A stretch of 64,000 nt of DNA from Hymenobacter psychrotolerans DSM 18569 (GTDB lineage: Bacteria > Bacteroidota > Bacteroidia > Cytophagales > Hymenobacteraceae). The stretch covers positions 1 through 64,000 of the forward strand of contig NZ_FRAS01000018.1 of the NCBI RefSeq assembly GCF_900142395.1, written 5' to 3'. Position numbers and translations under genes: made by a program. This document shows, one piece after another, positions 35,352 to 44,228 of the stretch; position 1 is the stretch's first letter, and the number at the start of each line of letters is the position of its first letter. The notes beneath the pieces were generated by a model. The model made no database searches. It saw only the letters and a program-made list of their open reading frames with translations, and was not told the origin of the DNA.

Positions 35352-35507
35352 TTCTCCCAGACGATGTTCCACCTGTCTGGCAACTGCACAAGCAGCCCGG
35401 CGGGTGGAACAGCTGTTGTCGGGAATTTTTTGTAACATTGTTGCAAAAATAGCCGTTTCTCTCCTGCCGCCGGCAGGCTACCTGGGTGGCCTGCCTTCTT
35501 TTGCCTT

Positions 35508-36257
35508 ATGACGCTTCACACTGCCGCAGAGCCGGAATGGTTTAGCACTTGGTTCGATTCTCCTTACTACCACCTGCTCTACCACGACCGGAATCAGGCG
35601 GAGGCCAGAGAGTTTCTCGAGGGGCTGCTTCAGTATCTGCACCCCAAGCCCCACCACACGCTGCTGGATCTGGCCTGTGGCAAAGGGCGGCATGCCATCT
35701 ACCTGAGCGAGCGTGGCTACGATGTGACCGGCGTGGACCTTTCGCCGGAAAGCATTGCGGCGGCGCAGGAGCACGCCCACGACCACCTGCATTTCCATGT
35801 GCACGATATGCGTGAGGCGTTGCCGTACGGCCCGTTCGATTTCGTGTTCAACCTGTTCACCAGCTTTGGCTATTTCCGGCAGGAAAGCGAAAATGTGGTA
35901 GCGCTGCGCAACGCGGCGGCGGCGCTGCGGCCGGGCGGCAAAATGGTCATCGACTTCATGAATACCGAGCGCACCGTGCGGGAACTGGTGGCGCATGAGC
36001 AAAAGAGCGTCAACGGCATCGACTTTCATCTGCACCGCCACCTGCACCACGACTTTATCGTGAAGGAAATCAGCTTTCAGGCTCCTGATGGCGAGATGCT
36101 GCACTTTGAAGAGCGGGTGCGCGCCCTGAGCCGGGAACGGTTTGAGGAGTACTTCCAGATGGCGGGCCTGCGGCTGGTGGAAGTATTCGGCGACTACCGC
36201 CTAACTCCGTACGATGAGGCCAACAGCCCGCGGATGGTCTTCATTTTAAAAAAGTAA
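35508..36257 (+). CDS. Class I SAM-dependent methyltransferase
   Basis: 249 residues. The Rossmann motif I is LLDLACGKGRHAIYLSERGY, motif II is VTGVDLSPESIAAAQ, and the core continues to FDFVFNLFTSFGYF and LRPGGKMVIDFMNTE. The substrate is unknown; the overall pattern resembles small-molecule or biotin/ubiquinone-type methyltransferases. The ATG at 35508 is close to the Trp-rich N-terminus (EWFSTWFDSPYYHLLY) that is typical of this subgroup. It is followed by a ZIP transporter on the same strand. Confidence 0.88.
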   Translation: MTLHTAAEPEWFSTWFDSPYYHLLYHDRNQAEAREFLEGLLQYLHPKPHHTLLDLACGKGRHAIYLSERGYDVTGVDLSPESIAAAQEHAHDHLHFHVHDMREALPYGPFDFVFNLFTSFGYFRQESENVVALRNAAAALRPGGKMVIDFMNTERTVRELVAHEQKSVNGIDFHLHRHLHHDFIVKEISFQAPDGEMLHFEERVRALSRERFEEYFQMAGLRLVEVFGDYRLTPYDEANSPRMVFILKK

Positions 36258-36371
36258 GCCAATGCGCTGCTTGTGCCGGCCTTGCCGCACGCCACTGTTG
36301 TCGGGCAGACAACCCGGGCGGGCCGCAACAGTGCAGAAGCCCGGCGCGTAGCTCCCTTGTTTGATTCGCTT

Positions 36372-37109
36372 ATGTGGTTTGCTGTTCTGCTGTTGTTTCT
36401 TACCGTGCTGGGGGCGGGCTGGTCTACGCGACTGGTGCCCACGGCCAGCACCGTCTGGATGAAGCCGCTGCTGGCCTTCAGCGGTGCCTACCTGTTTACG
36501 CTCACCATTACGCACCTGCTGCCGGAGGCGCTGCTGCTGGAGCCCGACGATATGCACCGCATCGGGTATTTCGTGCTGGCGGGCTTCTTTGGGCAACTGG
36601 TGCTGGAGGTATTTTCGCAGGGGGTGGAGCACGGGCATGTGCACCACCATACGTCCCACGCCGGGCACGTACCGTTTTTGCTGCTGTTCTCGCTCATCAT
36701 CCACTCGTTTCTGGAAGGCAGCATTCTGGTGAAAGCCCCCGAGGCCGGCACCGTCAGCGACAATTTCTACGCTATTCTGACGGGCGTGGCGCTGCACCAC
36801 ATTCCGGCGGCCTTCGCCCTGATGGCCGCGCTTATGCTGCGGCTGGGCAGTTTCCGGCGGGCGCTGCCGTTTCTGGTACTGTTTGCACTGGCCGCGCCGG
36901 TGGGCATTGTGGTCAGCAACTACGTGGTGCTGGAGCAGCTGCTCACGGGCGGACTGTATGCGGCGCTGCTGGGCTTTGTGGCCGGCAATTTCCTGCATGT
37001 ATCTACCACTATTCTGTTCGAAACCAGCCCGGAACACCGGCTCAACCTTCCCAAACTAGCCGCTACCATGGCCGGTACCGCTCTGGCGCTGGCCGTGGAG
37101 CTGCTTTAG
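36372..37109 (+). CDS. ZIP family metal transporter
   Basis: 245 residues with about eight hydrophobic helices. The ZIP metal site is recognisable in LIIHSFLEGSILVKAPE and GVALHHIPAAFALMA, and the cytoplasmic His-rich loop is HGHVHHHTSHAGH. ZIP proteins import Zn2+, Fe2+ or Mn2+ into the cytoplasm; the exact metal is not predictable. The ATG at 36372 begins the first membrane helix. A longer upstream frame is rejected because it adds a charged, unhydrophobic extension. Confidence 0.88.
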   Translation: MWFAVLLLFLTVLGAGWSTRLVPTASTVWMKPLLAFSGAYLFTLTITHLLPEALLLEPDDMHRIGYFVLAGFFGQLVLEVFSQGVEHGHVHHHTSHAGHVPFLLLFSLIIHSFLEGSILVKAPEAGTVSDNFYAILTGVALHHIPAAFALMAALMLRLGSFRRALPFLVLFALAAPVGIVVSNYVVLEQLLTGGLYAALLGFVAGNFLHVSTTILFETSPEHRLNLPKLAATMAGTALALAVELL

Positions 37110-37153
37110 GCGGTGAGCTACCGGCCATATTGTGCTTCGCCAGGCGGCGCTAT

Positions 37154-37492
37154 TCAGCTGGCCAACAGGTCGTCGGCATCCAGTAGCGGGCCGGAGCTGC
37201 GCAGCAGGTGCTCCAGCTGCCGGGCCCGGCCCCGCTGATACGCCAGTTCGGCTTGCAAGTGCAGCAGCCGCTGCCGCATGGCCAGCACCACGTCAATTCC
37301 TTCTTGGCTGAGGCCCAACTCATGGTGCAGGCGGGCGAGACGGGCCAGGTGGTCGGGCTCGTCGCGGATAGTGTCGGGGCCGGGGCCGGCCTCCAGGAGG
37401 CCCAGCTCCACAAAGCCGCGCACGTCGTTTTCGCTCAGCTCGTACTGGCTGGCGCACTCATGGTAGGTAATGATGATGCGGTGCGTTTCCAT
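37154..37492 (-). CDS. cbpM: Chaperone modulator CbpM
   Basis: 112 residues, a MerR-like helical protein of the CbpM family: ECASQYELSENDVRGFVELG then RLARLHHELGLSQEGIDVVL and a coiled segment LHLQAELAYQRGR. CbpM binds the J-domain of CbpA and inhibits its co-chaperone and DNA-binding activity. Its position directly downstream of the CbpA-type DnaJ gene on the same strand, 45 bases away, supports the assignment. Confidence 0.85.
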   Translation of the reverse strand: METHRIIITYHECASQYELSENDVRGFVELGLLEAGPGPDTIRDEPDHLARLARLHHELGLSQEGIDVVLAMRQRLLHLQAELAYQRGRARQLEHLLRSSGPLLDADDLLAS

Positions 37493-37537
37493 GGCAGGCA
37501 GTTTCGGATAGGGTAAGAGGGCGGGCTACTGACGGGT

Positions 37538-38452
37538 TTACTCGGGGCGCAGGGCGGCAAGCTGCTGCAGCAGGGTTTTTTCCTGGCCGGTGAGGTGCTG
37601 AGGAAGCTGCACGGTAAGGTGCAGGTACAGGTCGCCGTACTGGCCGGCCTGCTTGTAGACGGGAAAGCCTTTGCCGCGCAGCCGCAACCGGGTGCCGTTC
37701 TGGGTTTCGGGCTTGATGGTGATTTTGACGGAGCCGGACAGCGTTTCGACCACCTGCTCGCCACCCAGCAGCGCGCGGTATAGGGGCACTTTCACTTCCT
37801 GAGTAAGGTCGGAGCCGTTGCGCACGAAACGGGCGTCGGGGGCTACGCGCAGCGTGATAAACAGGGAGCCATTGGGGCCACCGTTGCGGCCGGGGCCGCC
37901 CTGGTCGCGCAGCCGGATGGTCTGGCCGTCTTCTACGCCGGGCTGAATGGTGATGCGCAGCTTTTTGCCGTTGACCGTGAGCGTGCGGGGGCCGCCCTGG
38001 TAGGCGTCTTCCAGCGTCAGCTCCAGCTCCGCCTGATAGTCCTGGCCGGCGCCGGCGCGCGTGCTACCCCGGCTGCTCCCGCCCATATTGCCGAAAACAG
38101 AGCTGAAGAAATCGGAGAAGTCGCCCCCTTCGCCAAAGTCGGCACCGCTGAAGCCGCCCCGGCCGCCCTGCTGCTGGTACTGCCCCCAGTCGAAGCCGCC
38201 CCGGCCACCGGCGCCGGCTTGCTGATAGCGCTGCCAGTCGGCGCCCATCTGGTCGTACTTCTGGCGCTTATCCGGGTCCGACAGCACCTCGTTGGCTTCG
38301 TTCACTTCCTTGAACTTGCGCTCGGCTTCCGCATCGTTGGGGTTCACGTCGGGGTGGTGCTGCCGGGCCAGCTTCCGGTAGGCCTTTTTGATCTGGTCGG
38401 TGGTGGCGGTTTTGTCCACTCCCAGGATTTTGTAGTAGTCTTTGTAATCCAC
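37538..38452 (-). CDS. cbpA: CbpA-type DnaJ co-chaperone
   Basis: 304 residues: N-terminal J-domain ([23 protein letters not shown] motif in [11 protein letters not shown]), a Gly/Phe-rich linker ([20 protein letters not shown]), and the DnaJ C-terminal substrate domains, with no zinc-finger, as in CbpA. It stimulates DnaK ATPase and may bind curved DNA. The start is GTG at 38450-38452, because [10 protein letters not shown] is the standard beginning of such proteins. It forms an operon with cbpM. Confidence 0.9.
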   Translation of the reverse strand: MDYKDYYKILGVDKTATTDQIKKAYRKLARQHHPDVNPNDAEAERKFKEVNEANEVLSDPDKRQKYDQMGADWQRYQQAGAGGRGGFDWGQYQQQGGRGGFSGADFGEGGDFSDFFSSVFGNMGGSSRGSTRAGAGQDYQAELELTLEDAYQGGPRTLTVNGKKLRITIQPGVEDGQTIRLRDQGGPGRNGGPNGSLFITLRVAPDARFVRNGSDLTQEVKVPLYRALLGGEQVVETLSGSVKITIKPETQNGTRLRLRGKGFPVYKQAGQYGDLYLHLTVQLPQHLTGQEKTLLQQLAALRPE

Positions 38453-38689
38453 GGGGAAAAATCTGAAAGAGGGTAGAGGTTTAGTAGTTAGCGCTGAGAA
38501 TCCCAGCTGAGCTACATATGAGGAGACTGAGGGAAGGTCGGAAAAAGACAAAAAAACAACGGCTACTGCACGCAGATCAGGGTTCTTTTCAAACGAGGCA
38601 TAAATCGTGTTGGTTGCCGGAACGTTCCTGGCCCGGCTTTTGTAAATCACGCTTTCATTCCCACACACATTTTCCTCCATTTTCTCTGC

Positions 38690-39112
38690 ATGAAGCGGAT
38701 TTCAACGTTTGTTCTCACTTTGTTGCTGGCTACCGGCGGTTTTGCGGTTCAGGCCCAGACTAAACTGCCTCCTCGCAAGCCCGTGCAGCCGAAGGGCCGC
38801 GTAGTTAGCAAAGGCACTGCCACCCGCGACGGCGCCGTTATGAAAGACGGCAAAGTGATTCTGACACAAAGCGGCCTCACCAATCCGGTGCTGCAGGAAA
38901 CGGCCCTCGTCAACGGTACCAAAATCCGGCCTGACGGCTCCCTGACCCTGCCCGACGGCACGACCACTACCATGAAAGAAGGCGACTACATGTCGCTGAC
39001 GGGCCGCCTGACTACCGCCGCTATGAAGGCCGAGCAGGACAGCCTGGCCAAAGCCGCGCTGCTGGACCCGAAAGGGAAAAACGGCAAGAATGGCAAGAAG
39101 AAAAGCCGCTAG
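38690..39112 (+). CDS. Secreted DUF6799-type protein
   Basis: 140 residues: signal peptide ending GGFAVQAQ, then a small domain with repeated strand motifs ([50 protein letters not shown]) that matches the DUF6799 pattern as I remember it. The C-terminus is a lysine-rich tail ([12 protein letters not shown]). Its function is unknown and its location is periplasmic or secreted. It is divergent from cbpA and ends in a very strong hairpin. Confidence 0.75.
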   Translation: MKRISTFVLTLLLATGGFAVQAQTKLPPRKPVQPKGRVVSKGTATRDGAVMKDGKVILTQSGLTNPVLQETALVNGTKIRPDGSLTLPDGTTTTMKEGDYMSLTGRLTTAAMKAEQDSLAKAALLDPKGKNGKNGKKKSR

Positions 39113-39135
39113 CTGTTAGCACGTTATCTTACTAT

Positions 39136-39196
39136 CAGCACACGAAACGGGGCGCCCGAAACCACTGTAGTTTCGGGCGCCCCGTTTCGTGTGCTG
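39136..39196. terminator. Very long perfect bidirectional terminator
   Basis: 27-bp perfect inverted repeat (39136-39162 and 39170-39196) with a 7-base loop, between convergent genes at 38690 and 39204. There is no long T tract. Its length is exceptional for a terminator. Confidence 0.75.
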
Positions 39197-39203
39197 GTGC
39201 TGG

Positions 39204-39398
39204 TCAGCGCTGCGTGTAGTCCTGCAAGATGTCCTGCGCCTCGGCTTCGTCGGGGGCTTCTACTACCTCGTTGATGACAAACTGCACCTCGGCTTCCGAC
39301 CAGTGCTGCGCTTCGGCTGCCTTGATAAAGGCTTCCAGTTGCACAAAACGGCTGGTACCGGCCGGCGGCGTCCAGCTTACTTTCTTTCTGATTCGCAT
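39204..39398 (-). CDS. Small conserved-looking protein, unknown
   Basis: 64 residues starting MRIRKKVSWTPPAG, continuing FVQLEAFIKAAEAQHWSEAE and FVINEVVEAPDEAEAQDI. It is soluble, helical and acidic toward the C-terminus, and no domain is recognised. The ATG at 39396-39398 gives the most compact reading. It lies 37 bases downstream of rlpA on the same strand and may share its message. Confidence 0.55.
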   Translation of the reverse strand: MRIRKKVSWTPPAGTSRFVQLEAFIKAAEAQHWSEAEVQFVINEVVEAPDEAEAQDILQDYTQR

Positions 39399-39435
39399 GC
39401 GGTAAAGGGTTGTTAGTCTGATCAATATGCTGCGC

Positions 39436-39855
39436 CTAGCCCTTTTTTATCACCTTTAGCTGCACGGGAGCCACGCCCGCATCAATGATGTCGATTTTAC
39501 GGGCGGCTTTCTTCGAGAGGTCGATGATGCGCCCTTTGGCGTGCGGGCCCCGGTCGGTGACGGTTACCTTGACGGAGCGGTGGTTGCGGGGATTCGTGAC
39601 CTTGACAACTGTGCCGAAGGGCAGCGTGTTGTGAGCGGCGGTGCGCTGGCTGGCGCGGTAAACGGTGCCGCTGGCGGTTTTACGGCCATTGAACCTGTCG
39701 GCGTAGTAGGAGGCGTTGCCGCTTTGCGTGAAGCCCGTGCCGCCGCCGGCGCAGGAGGCCAGCACCAGCGCAAGCAGCCCGGCCAGGGGCAACGCAGGCC
39801 GGCCAAGGCGCAGGCGGAGGGCAGAGGAAGTAACCTGAGAAAGAAGCTTGTTCAT
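39436..39855 (-). CDS. rlpA: RlpA-like septal ring lytic transglycosylase lipoprotein
   Basis: A 139-residue lipoprotein (signal ending LLALVLASC) with a double-psi beta-barrel: GNASYYADRFNGRKTASGTV, LPFGTVVKVTNPRN and the catalytic-Asp motif VTVTDRGPHAKGRIIDLS. RlpA cleaves peptidoglycan strands lacking stem peptides. This version lacks the C-terminal SPOR domain that places RlpA at the septum in Proteobacteria. The signal peptide fixes the start at 39853-39855. Confidence 0.9.
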   Translation of the reverse strand: MNKLLSQVTSSALRLRLGRPALPLAGLLALVLASCAGGGTGFTQSGNASYYADRFNGRKTASGTVYRASQRTAAHNTLPFGTVVKVTNPRNHRSVKVTVTDRGPHAKGRIIDLSKKAARKIDIIDAGVAPVQLKVIKKG

Positions 39856-39950
39856 GCGCAATGGAAGTGAGTCGGAGGCCGCGGCCCAGCCAGGATACGG
39901 CGTAGGGGCCGCCAAGATACGGTTGAGCCCGCGCCCCTGTTTTGCCCGGA

Positions 39951-40784
39951 CTAGTGGGGCGCTTTGCCGGCTTTGGCAGGAATGCGCATTGCCAGCAGCG
40001 TTTCGAAATTGCCCTGGAACACGTTGAAGTCTACGGTGCCGCGAATACCGGGGATGTAGGCCTCATCGGAGTGCTGCCAGATAATCCATTTCTCGCGGGG
40101 CAGGCTGGGCTGGCTCACCTCGTAGTGCGCCAGCCACAGCGGATACTTGTCGAAGTGGCCGGCCAGGTAGCGCTTGTAGAAGCTGTAGTTGGAGTACAGG
40201 ATGGGCCGCACGCCGTAGTGGCGCTCCACCAGCCGCAGCCAGGTAGCTACGTTGCGGCGCATATACGCCACATCATGAAACTCAGCGTGCTCCACGTCCA
40301 GCACGGGCGGCAGGTCGCCGGGCTGCAGCGGCACGGTGCGCGTGAAAAGGTTGGCCTGCTGCGTGCCGTCGTAGTTGGGCTGGAAATAGTGGTAGGCGCC
40401 GCGGTGCACGCCGGCTTGGCGGGCCGCATCCCAGTTGCGGCGGAAGCGGGCATCGCGCAGCGTAACGCCTTCCGAGGCCTTGATGAACGCAAACCGGACG
40501 TTGTGGGTAGCGACTTCCTGCCAATCGATACGGCCTTGGTAAGCAGACACATCGATGCCGTGTACGGTGTAGCCGTCGAGCAGGGGCGTCTTTTCGCGGC
40601 CCGTGAGGCGGCCACTGATCAGCGTGGCCCAGGTGCGCCGGGCATACCGGTTCACTTGCCGCCGATAGAGCCCGTAAAACACCAGCCCACCCAGTACCAG
40701 CAGCATCAGCGCCCAGCGGAGCAGCGGGCGGGCGGGGGCGCGTCGGCGGGCAGAAGTGGCGGGGCGTCTCATCAGCGTAGTCAT
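39951..40784 (-). CDS. Glycoside hydrolase family 25 lysozyme-like membrane protein
   Basis: 277 residues: a basic N-terminus and a single transmembrane anchor (LLRWALMLLVLGGLVFYGLY), followed by a GH25 muramidase domain. The active-site beginning is HGIDVSAYQGRIDWQEV, followed by FAFIKASEGVT, GAYHYFQPN, PPVLDVEHAEF (acid residues) and WIIWQHSDEAYIPGI. It probably hydrolyses peptidoglycan on the periplasmic face. It stands 95 bases from rlpA on the same strand, a second wall-cleaving enzyme. Confidence 0.9.
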   Translation of the reverse strand: MTTLMRRPATSARRRAPARPLLRWALMLLVLGGLVFYGLYRRQVNRYARRTWATLISGRLTGREKTPLLDGYTVHGIDVSAYQGRIDWQEVATHNVRFAFIKASEGVTLRDARFRRNWDAARQAGVHRGAYHYFQPNYDGTQQANLFTRTVPLQPGDLPPVLDVEHAEFHDVAYMRRNVATWLRLVERHYGVRPILYSNYSFYKRYLAGHFDKYPLWLAHYEVSQPSLPREKWIIWQHSDEAYIPGIRGTVDFNVFQGNFETLLAMRIPAKAGKAPH

Positions 40785-40892
40785 GGCAAAAGTAACGCCG
40801 GGGCGGCGGTTGTAGTGCCTGCAGCCTGCAAAAGGTGCCGCGTGCCGCTTTTTCCCGAACTTGCTGCTTCTGTTTCCTTACCCGCTGCTCTT

Positions 40893-41162
40893 ATGTCTGC
40901 TACCCCCCATCCTCAAGAAGCCCGCGACGAAAACGGCCACCTGATTCGTGAGCTGCACGGCGTTACGCTGGCTTCCATTGTGGAGTACCTGCACGGCCGC
41001 TACGGCTGGCCCGGCCTCGACCAGCGCCTGCGCATGAACTGCTTTGCCGTGAATCCCAGTGTAAAGTCGGCGCTGGCGTTTCTGCGCCGTACGCCCTGGG
41101 CCCGCACCAAGGTGGAAGAGCTCTATATCCAGACGCGCACGGCCGAGGTGCTGGGTAAATAA
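40893..41162 (+). CDS. VF530 family DNA-binding protein
   Basis: 89 residues. LHGVTLASIVEYLHGRYGWP and CFAVNPSVKSALAFLRRTPW, then ARTKVEELYIQ, match the VF530/DUF2132 family, small proteins proposed to bind DNA. The ATG at 40893 is preferred over a very long frame that opens at 39942 but is antisense to the GH25 gene. No operon partner is seen. Confidence 0.85.
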   Translation: MSATPHPQEARDENGHLIRELHGVTLASIVEYLHGRYGWPGLDQRLRMNCFAVNPSVKSALAFLRRTPWARTKVEELYIQTRTAEVLGK

Positions 41163-41253
41163 CTGGCTGATATTAAGGAGGATATTTCCGGGCGGCCCAT
41201 GCGCCGCTCTGCACCGGTGAGCTTCGCTTTTCTTTATTCTCTACCTTCCCTAT

Positions 41254-41577
41254 ATGGCCGACGTAACCGAAAAATCCAGCCCGCTGGCGCTGCTGGCAGG
41301 CGCTTTCAGCTTTATAGCTTTTGAGGTGGCCGCCTATTATCTGCTGGGCTGGGTTACGTCGCCGCTGGGCATGCCCGACCAGTACCAGCCCGAAAATACC
41401 ATCGTGCCGAACTGGGCCAAAGCAGTGATAGTGCTGCTGCTGTATCTGGTACTGGTGGTGGGGGCCGTGCTTACGCTCAGCAACCAGCTGCCCCGCCGCC
41501 ACCGCGCCCAGCTTATGGGCTGGTTCTACCTGTCGTTGCTGGCCGGTTTTGTGGTAGTGTTCATGATAATGGCCTGA
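41254..41577 (+). CDS. Small integral membrane protein, unknown
   Basis: 107 residues with three hydrophobic segments (LLAGAFSFIAFEVAAYYLLG, AVIVLLLYLVLVVGAVLTL, LSLLAGFVVVFMIMA) and short charged ends. No family recognised. It follows the VF530 gene by 91 bases on the same strand. Confidence 0.65.
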   Translation: MADVTEKSSPLALLAGAFSFIAFEVAAYYLLGWVTSPLGMPDQYQPENTIVPNWAKAVIVLLLYLVLVVGAVLTLSNQLPRRHRAQLMGWFYLSLLAGFVVVFMIMA

Positions 41578-41610
41578 TACTTTGTAGAGTCCGGCAAGCC
41601 AGGAGGGCAA

Positions 41611-41638
41611 CAAAAAAGCCACTGCGCAAGCAGTGGCT
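41611..41638 (-). terminator. Intrinsic terminator of the 41689 gene
   Basis: Perfect 9-bp stem (41617-41625 and 41630-41638). Read on the minus strand it is followed by TTTTTTG. Confidence 0.78.
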
Positions 41639-41688
41639 GGTGAAACAGGTTACCGGTCGGCCCCGGCGTTATAGGAGCGGCGTTGTGC

Positions 41689-42072
41689 TTAGCGCTGCTT
41701 AATTTCGATTTCGCGCTGCTGGCTGCTGGGGTCGGCGTACGGAATGCGTACCCGCAGCTCACCCTGCTCATGCACTGCGTCAATCCGCGTCAGGTCGAGG
41801 TTGACGGGCAGATCCAGTACGCGGGTGAAAAGCGGCGCCGCCAGCTGGTCTTCGGGCTGATGGCGGAATTCGCCAAACACCGACAGCCGGCTGTTGTTGA
41901 GCACCACGTGGATGTTTTCAGGACTCACGGAGGGGGCGGCCACCCGAATGACCACGCCCTGTTCCTGCTTGTCCACGCGCATCTGGGCTTGCGCAATGCC
42001 CCCACCCAGCGTATTGAGCAGATCCAGCTGCGGCGCCAGGTTACGGATGAATTTTCGGCTTATCAGGTTCAT
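41689..42072 (-). CDS. Hsp20/alpha-crystallin-like protein (divergent)
   Basis: 127 residues with an alpha-crystallin-type beta sandwich: GVVIRVAAPSVSPENIHVVL, SRLSVFGEFR and a C-terminal ELRVRIPYAD close to the usual GVLxVxxPK motif. It lacks the IxI/V tail. It is shorter and more divergent than the Hsp20 at 54022. It is probably a holdase chaperone. The ATG at 42070-42072 is chosen because the N-terminal MNLISRKFIRNL is reasonable and the longer frame has no support. Confidence 0.72.
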   Translation of the reverse strand: MNLISRKFIRNLAPQLDLLNTLGGGIAQAQMRVDKQEQGVVIRVAAPSVSPENIHVVLNNSRLSVFGEFRHQPEDQLAAPLFTRVLDLPVNLDLTRIDAVHEQGELRVRIPYADPSSQQREIEIKQR

Positions 42073-42282
42073 AGTGTGTTCCTCAGTCAGTTGTGGTGAT
42101 GCTAGTGCAAAGCATGTACCAACAACGATTTGCCTGCTGACTATGTTTGATCCGGCCATAATGGCCGTGCCTTGCCGGTAAATCCAAGCACTCCACGACA
42201 TTGTGTCGCTAATAGTGGCCTTGTGACTTGCTATGAAGCCGCTCCTTGCCACCGCTACGCCTGCCTCTTACTAAAAGCCAGA

Positions 42283-42645
42283 CTAGTGCGGCAGCCGGAA
42301 GTGCGGATTGTCAATCACGCCCAGCAGGTTGCCGAACGGGTCTTGCACGGAGCCCAGCAGAATACCGCCTCCCACATCATGAACAGGCTCGTGAGAAACG
42401 GCTCCCAGTGCCACCAGGCGAGCATAGGCCGCTGCTGCGTCTGCTCCGCCCCAGTAGGTAATGGGGCCGCTCTGCCCGGCCACCGGCGCATCCGGTACCA
42501 GGCCCAGCTCATAGCCGCCTACAGTGAAGCCTACATAAAACGGCTCATCGAAGTAGGGTTCCTGCTCCAGCGCCTGCGCGTACCATTGTTTGGCGGCCTC
42601 TAAGTTGCCAACCGGATATACCACCGTGCGAAGTCCCTGTAGCAT
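42283..42645 (-). CDS. VOC (glyoxalase/bleomycin-resistance) family protein
   Basis: 120 residues with the paired beta-alpha-beta-beta-beta units of the vicinal-oxygen-chelate fold: RTVVYPVGNLEAAKQWYAQA, GFTVGGYELGLVPDAP, then SVQDPFGNLLGVIDNPHF. It is probably a metal-dependent small-molecule enzyme or a binding protein. No substrate can be named. It stands upstream of the Hsp20-like gene on the same strand but is separated from it by about 210 bases. Confidence 0.85.
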   Translation of the reverse strand: MLQGLRTVVYPVGNLEAAKQWYAQALEQEPYFDEPFYVGFTVGGYELGLVPDAPVAGQSGPITYWGGADAAAAYARLVALGAVSHEPVHDVGGGILLGSVQDPFGNLLGVIDNPHFRLPH

Positions 42646-42686
42646 AGCGTGTAAATAAGTGCGGATGAAATGAGAAGCAGATGAGG

Positions 42687-43238
42687 CTAAACAGCGGGAG
42701 CCGCAGGCTCTACCTCCCGCTCAAACCGCATTCGGCCTTCCGTGTCGGGGTCGGTGAGCTGAAACCCGTTGCGGAGCAGCACCTGCTGCGAGGCGGCATT
42801 ATCGGGGCGAATGTGCGCCAGCAGGCGGCGTACCATTCCGGTGTTGGCGGCCTGCTGAATCAGGCCGCTCACCAACTCGGTGGCCAGACCCTGCCCCCGC
42901 CAGTCGGCTGAAATGGAATAGCCAATTTCGGCAGTGCCGGCGGCATCGGGCGGGCCCCAGAAGCCGCCCGCGCCCACTAATGTGGCGGGCCGTTGTTCCG
43001 TGGCTTTCAGAATGGCGTACCAGCCATACCAGCCGGCAGCCGTGCGGCCGCCAGCCGTAAGCTGGGCCAGAAAATAGCGCCCGGCTTCCTCATCGTATTC
43101 GCCCGGAGGCCAGTCGGCGGGCATTGCCGCTCCCAGCAGTACCGGAAAGTAGTGCGGCTTGTGCAGCTCAGCAGTAAGCAGGGCCCGGCTGCCGGCCAGC
43201 AGCGTGAGTCGGGGGGTATGAGTTATCAGCGGAATCAT
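42687..43238 (-). CDS. GNAT family N-acetyltransferase
   Basis: 183 residues. The acetyl-CoA motif is SADWRGQGLATELVSGLIQQ (RGQGLA), preceded by AEIGYSI, and followed by RRLLAHIRPDNAASQQVLLR, typical of RimJ/RimL-like acetyltransferases. Substrate unknown. It lies 41 bases upstream of the VOC gene on the same strand, so the two may share a transcript. Confidence 0.9.
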   Translation of the reverse strand: MIPLITHTPRLTLLAGSRALLTAELHKPHYFPVLLGAAMPADWPPGEYDEEAGRYFLAQLTAGGRTAAGWYGWYAILKATEQRPATLVGAGGFWGPPDAAGTAEIGYSISADWRGQGLATELVSGLIQQAANTGMVRRLLAHIRPDNAASQQVLLRNGFQLTDPDTEGRMRFEREVEPAAPAV

Positions 43239-43348
43239 GGGCGAAATATACGGGGCCGGGCGTAGTAGGGCGGCCCGGCCGCAGAAATGGCGTGTCCGGA
43301 AACAATTGCCGCATACTTAGCTTTACATTTCCTGTCCAGCTTCCTGCC

Positions 43349-43774
43349 GTGCTCGTGCCCGATTTCCTTACTATCTCCTACCGTCCCGACCTGAAAATGA
43401 TGGTAATCCGCTGGATGCGGGTGATTACGCTGGCGGAAATGTGCCAGGGCTACGAGTTGCTGCTGCAGGCGGCCATAGAGCACCAGTGCCGGCAGTGGCT
43501 GCTGGATGTGCGCCGCCGCAACAACACCGACCGGGAAGGGGCCCACTGGATGGTACAAGAATTTCTGCCTCGCATGGAGCGTGAGCTGGGCGGCTACGCG
43601 GCTCTGGCGTATCTGCTGCCGCCCATCCACCTGCGCGACTCGGCTGCCGATGGCGCTTTTCCACCGGCCAGCTACTTCGAGGGCAAGAACTTTATTTCCG
43701 ACCGGTTTATCGACGAGCGGGTGGCGCTGGAATGGCTGGACCGGCAGCGGCGCGACGGGCCACCCGTGTTTTAA
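43349..43774 (+). CDS. Small paralogue family member A, unknown function
   Basis: 141 residues of a family that recurs at 51877, 53519 and in the pseudogene at 50863. Shared features: an N-terminal strand pair with RPDLKMMVIRWMR, a helix GYELLLQAAIEHQCRQWLLD ending in DVRRR, a helix with EFLPRMERELGGYAALAYL, and a C-terminal FIDERVALEWLDRQ. The layout (strand, helix, conserved Asp, C-terminal helix) resembles STAS/SpoIIAA-like folds; that is inference from pattern. The start is GTG at 43349, because family members begin just before LTISYRPDL. It converges on the SUKH-3 gene, 7 bases between the stops. Confidence 0.68.
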   Translation: MLVPDFLTISYRPDLKMMVIRWMRVITLAEMCQGYELLLQAAIEHQCRQWLLDVRRRNNTDREGAHWMVQEFLPRMERELGGYAALAYLLPPIHLRDSAADGAFPPASYFEGKNFISDRFIDERVALEWLDRQRRDGPPVF

Positions 43775-43781
43775 GCCGCCG

Positions 43782-44228
43782 TTAGGCGTCCTGAAAGGGC
43801 AGATCCAGCACAATAGCCGACAGGGCCTCATCGGCAGTGGCCCCGATATAGTACAGGCCCTCGTCGCAGGCGCCGTAGAAACTGCCGTCGGCGGCTACCA
43901 GCAGGCAAAGCGGGTCGGTGTAGGCTTGCCCCACAATGCTGAGGGCCCGGCCCGGAACGCGCGGCGTGTACTCGGTGCGCAGGCGGTCCAGGCACAGCAC
44001 TGTAGCGGCCTGCTGCACCTCAAACTGCATGCGCGCTACCCCCAGGTCCTGGCGGGCGAAGTAGCAGTGCAGGCCCCCGAACTCGCTGAGAAACGCCGCC
44101 GCCGCCGGCAGCCATGGCAGCTGCAGCCCCGCGGTTTCCTGCTGGTAAAGGTCCGTCGAGACAGCCCGACCAGCGTACCAGCCGGCTTCCGTCAGCAAAT
44201 CATGTACTTCTTCTGAAAAAACGCTCAT
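43782..44228 (-). CDS. SUKH-3-like immunity domain protein
   Basis: 148 residues matching the SUKH-3 immunity pattern: FSEEVHDLLTEAGWYAGRAV at the start, AFLSEFGGLHCYF in the middle, and YTDPLCLLVAADGSFYGACD with LYYIGATADEALSAIV near the end. SUKH proteins usually neutralise polymorphic or contact-dependent toxins, but some act as orphan cytoplasmic proteins. No toxin or Rhs/WapA-type gene lies nearby. The ATG at 44226-44228 starts MSVFSEEV, the standard N-terminus. Confidence 0.78.
   Translation of the reverse strand: MSVFSEEVHDLLTEAGWYAGRAVSTDLYQQETAGLQLPWLPAAAAFLSEFGGLHCYFARQDLGVARMQFEVQQAATVLCLDRLRTEYTPRVPGRALSIVGQAYTDPLCLLVAADGSFYGACDEGLYYIGATADEALSAIVLDLPFQDA

Noticed and set aside
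39942..40892. Long plus-strand extension of the VF530 frame
   Set aside because: It is antisense to the GH25 gene; the genuine start is ATG 40893.
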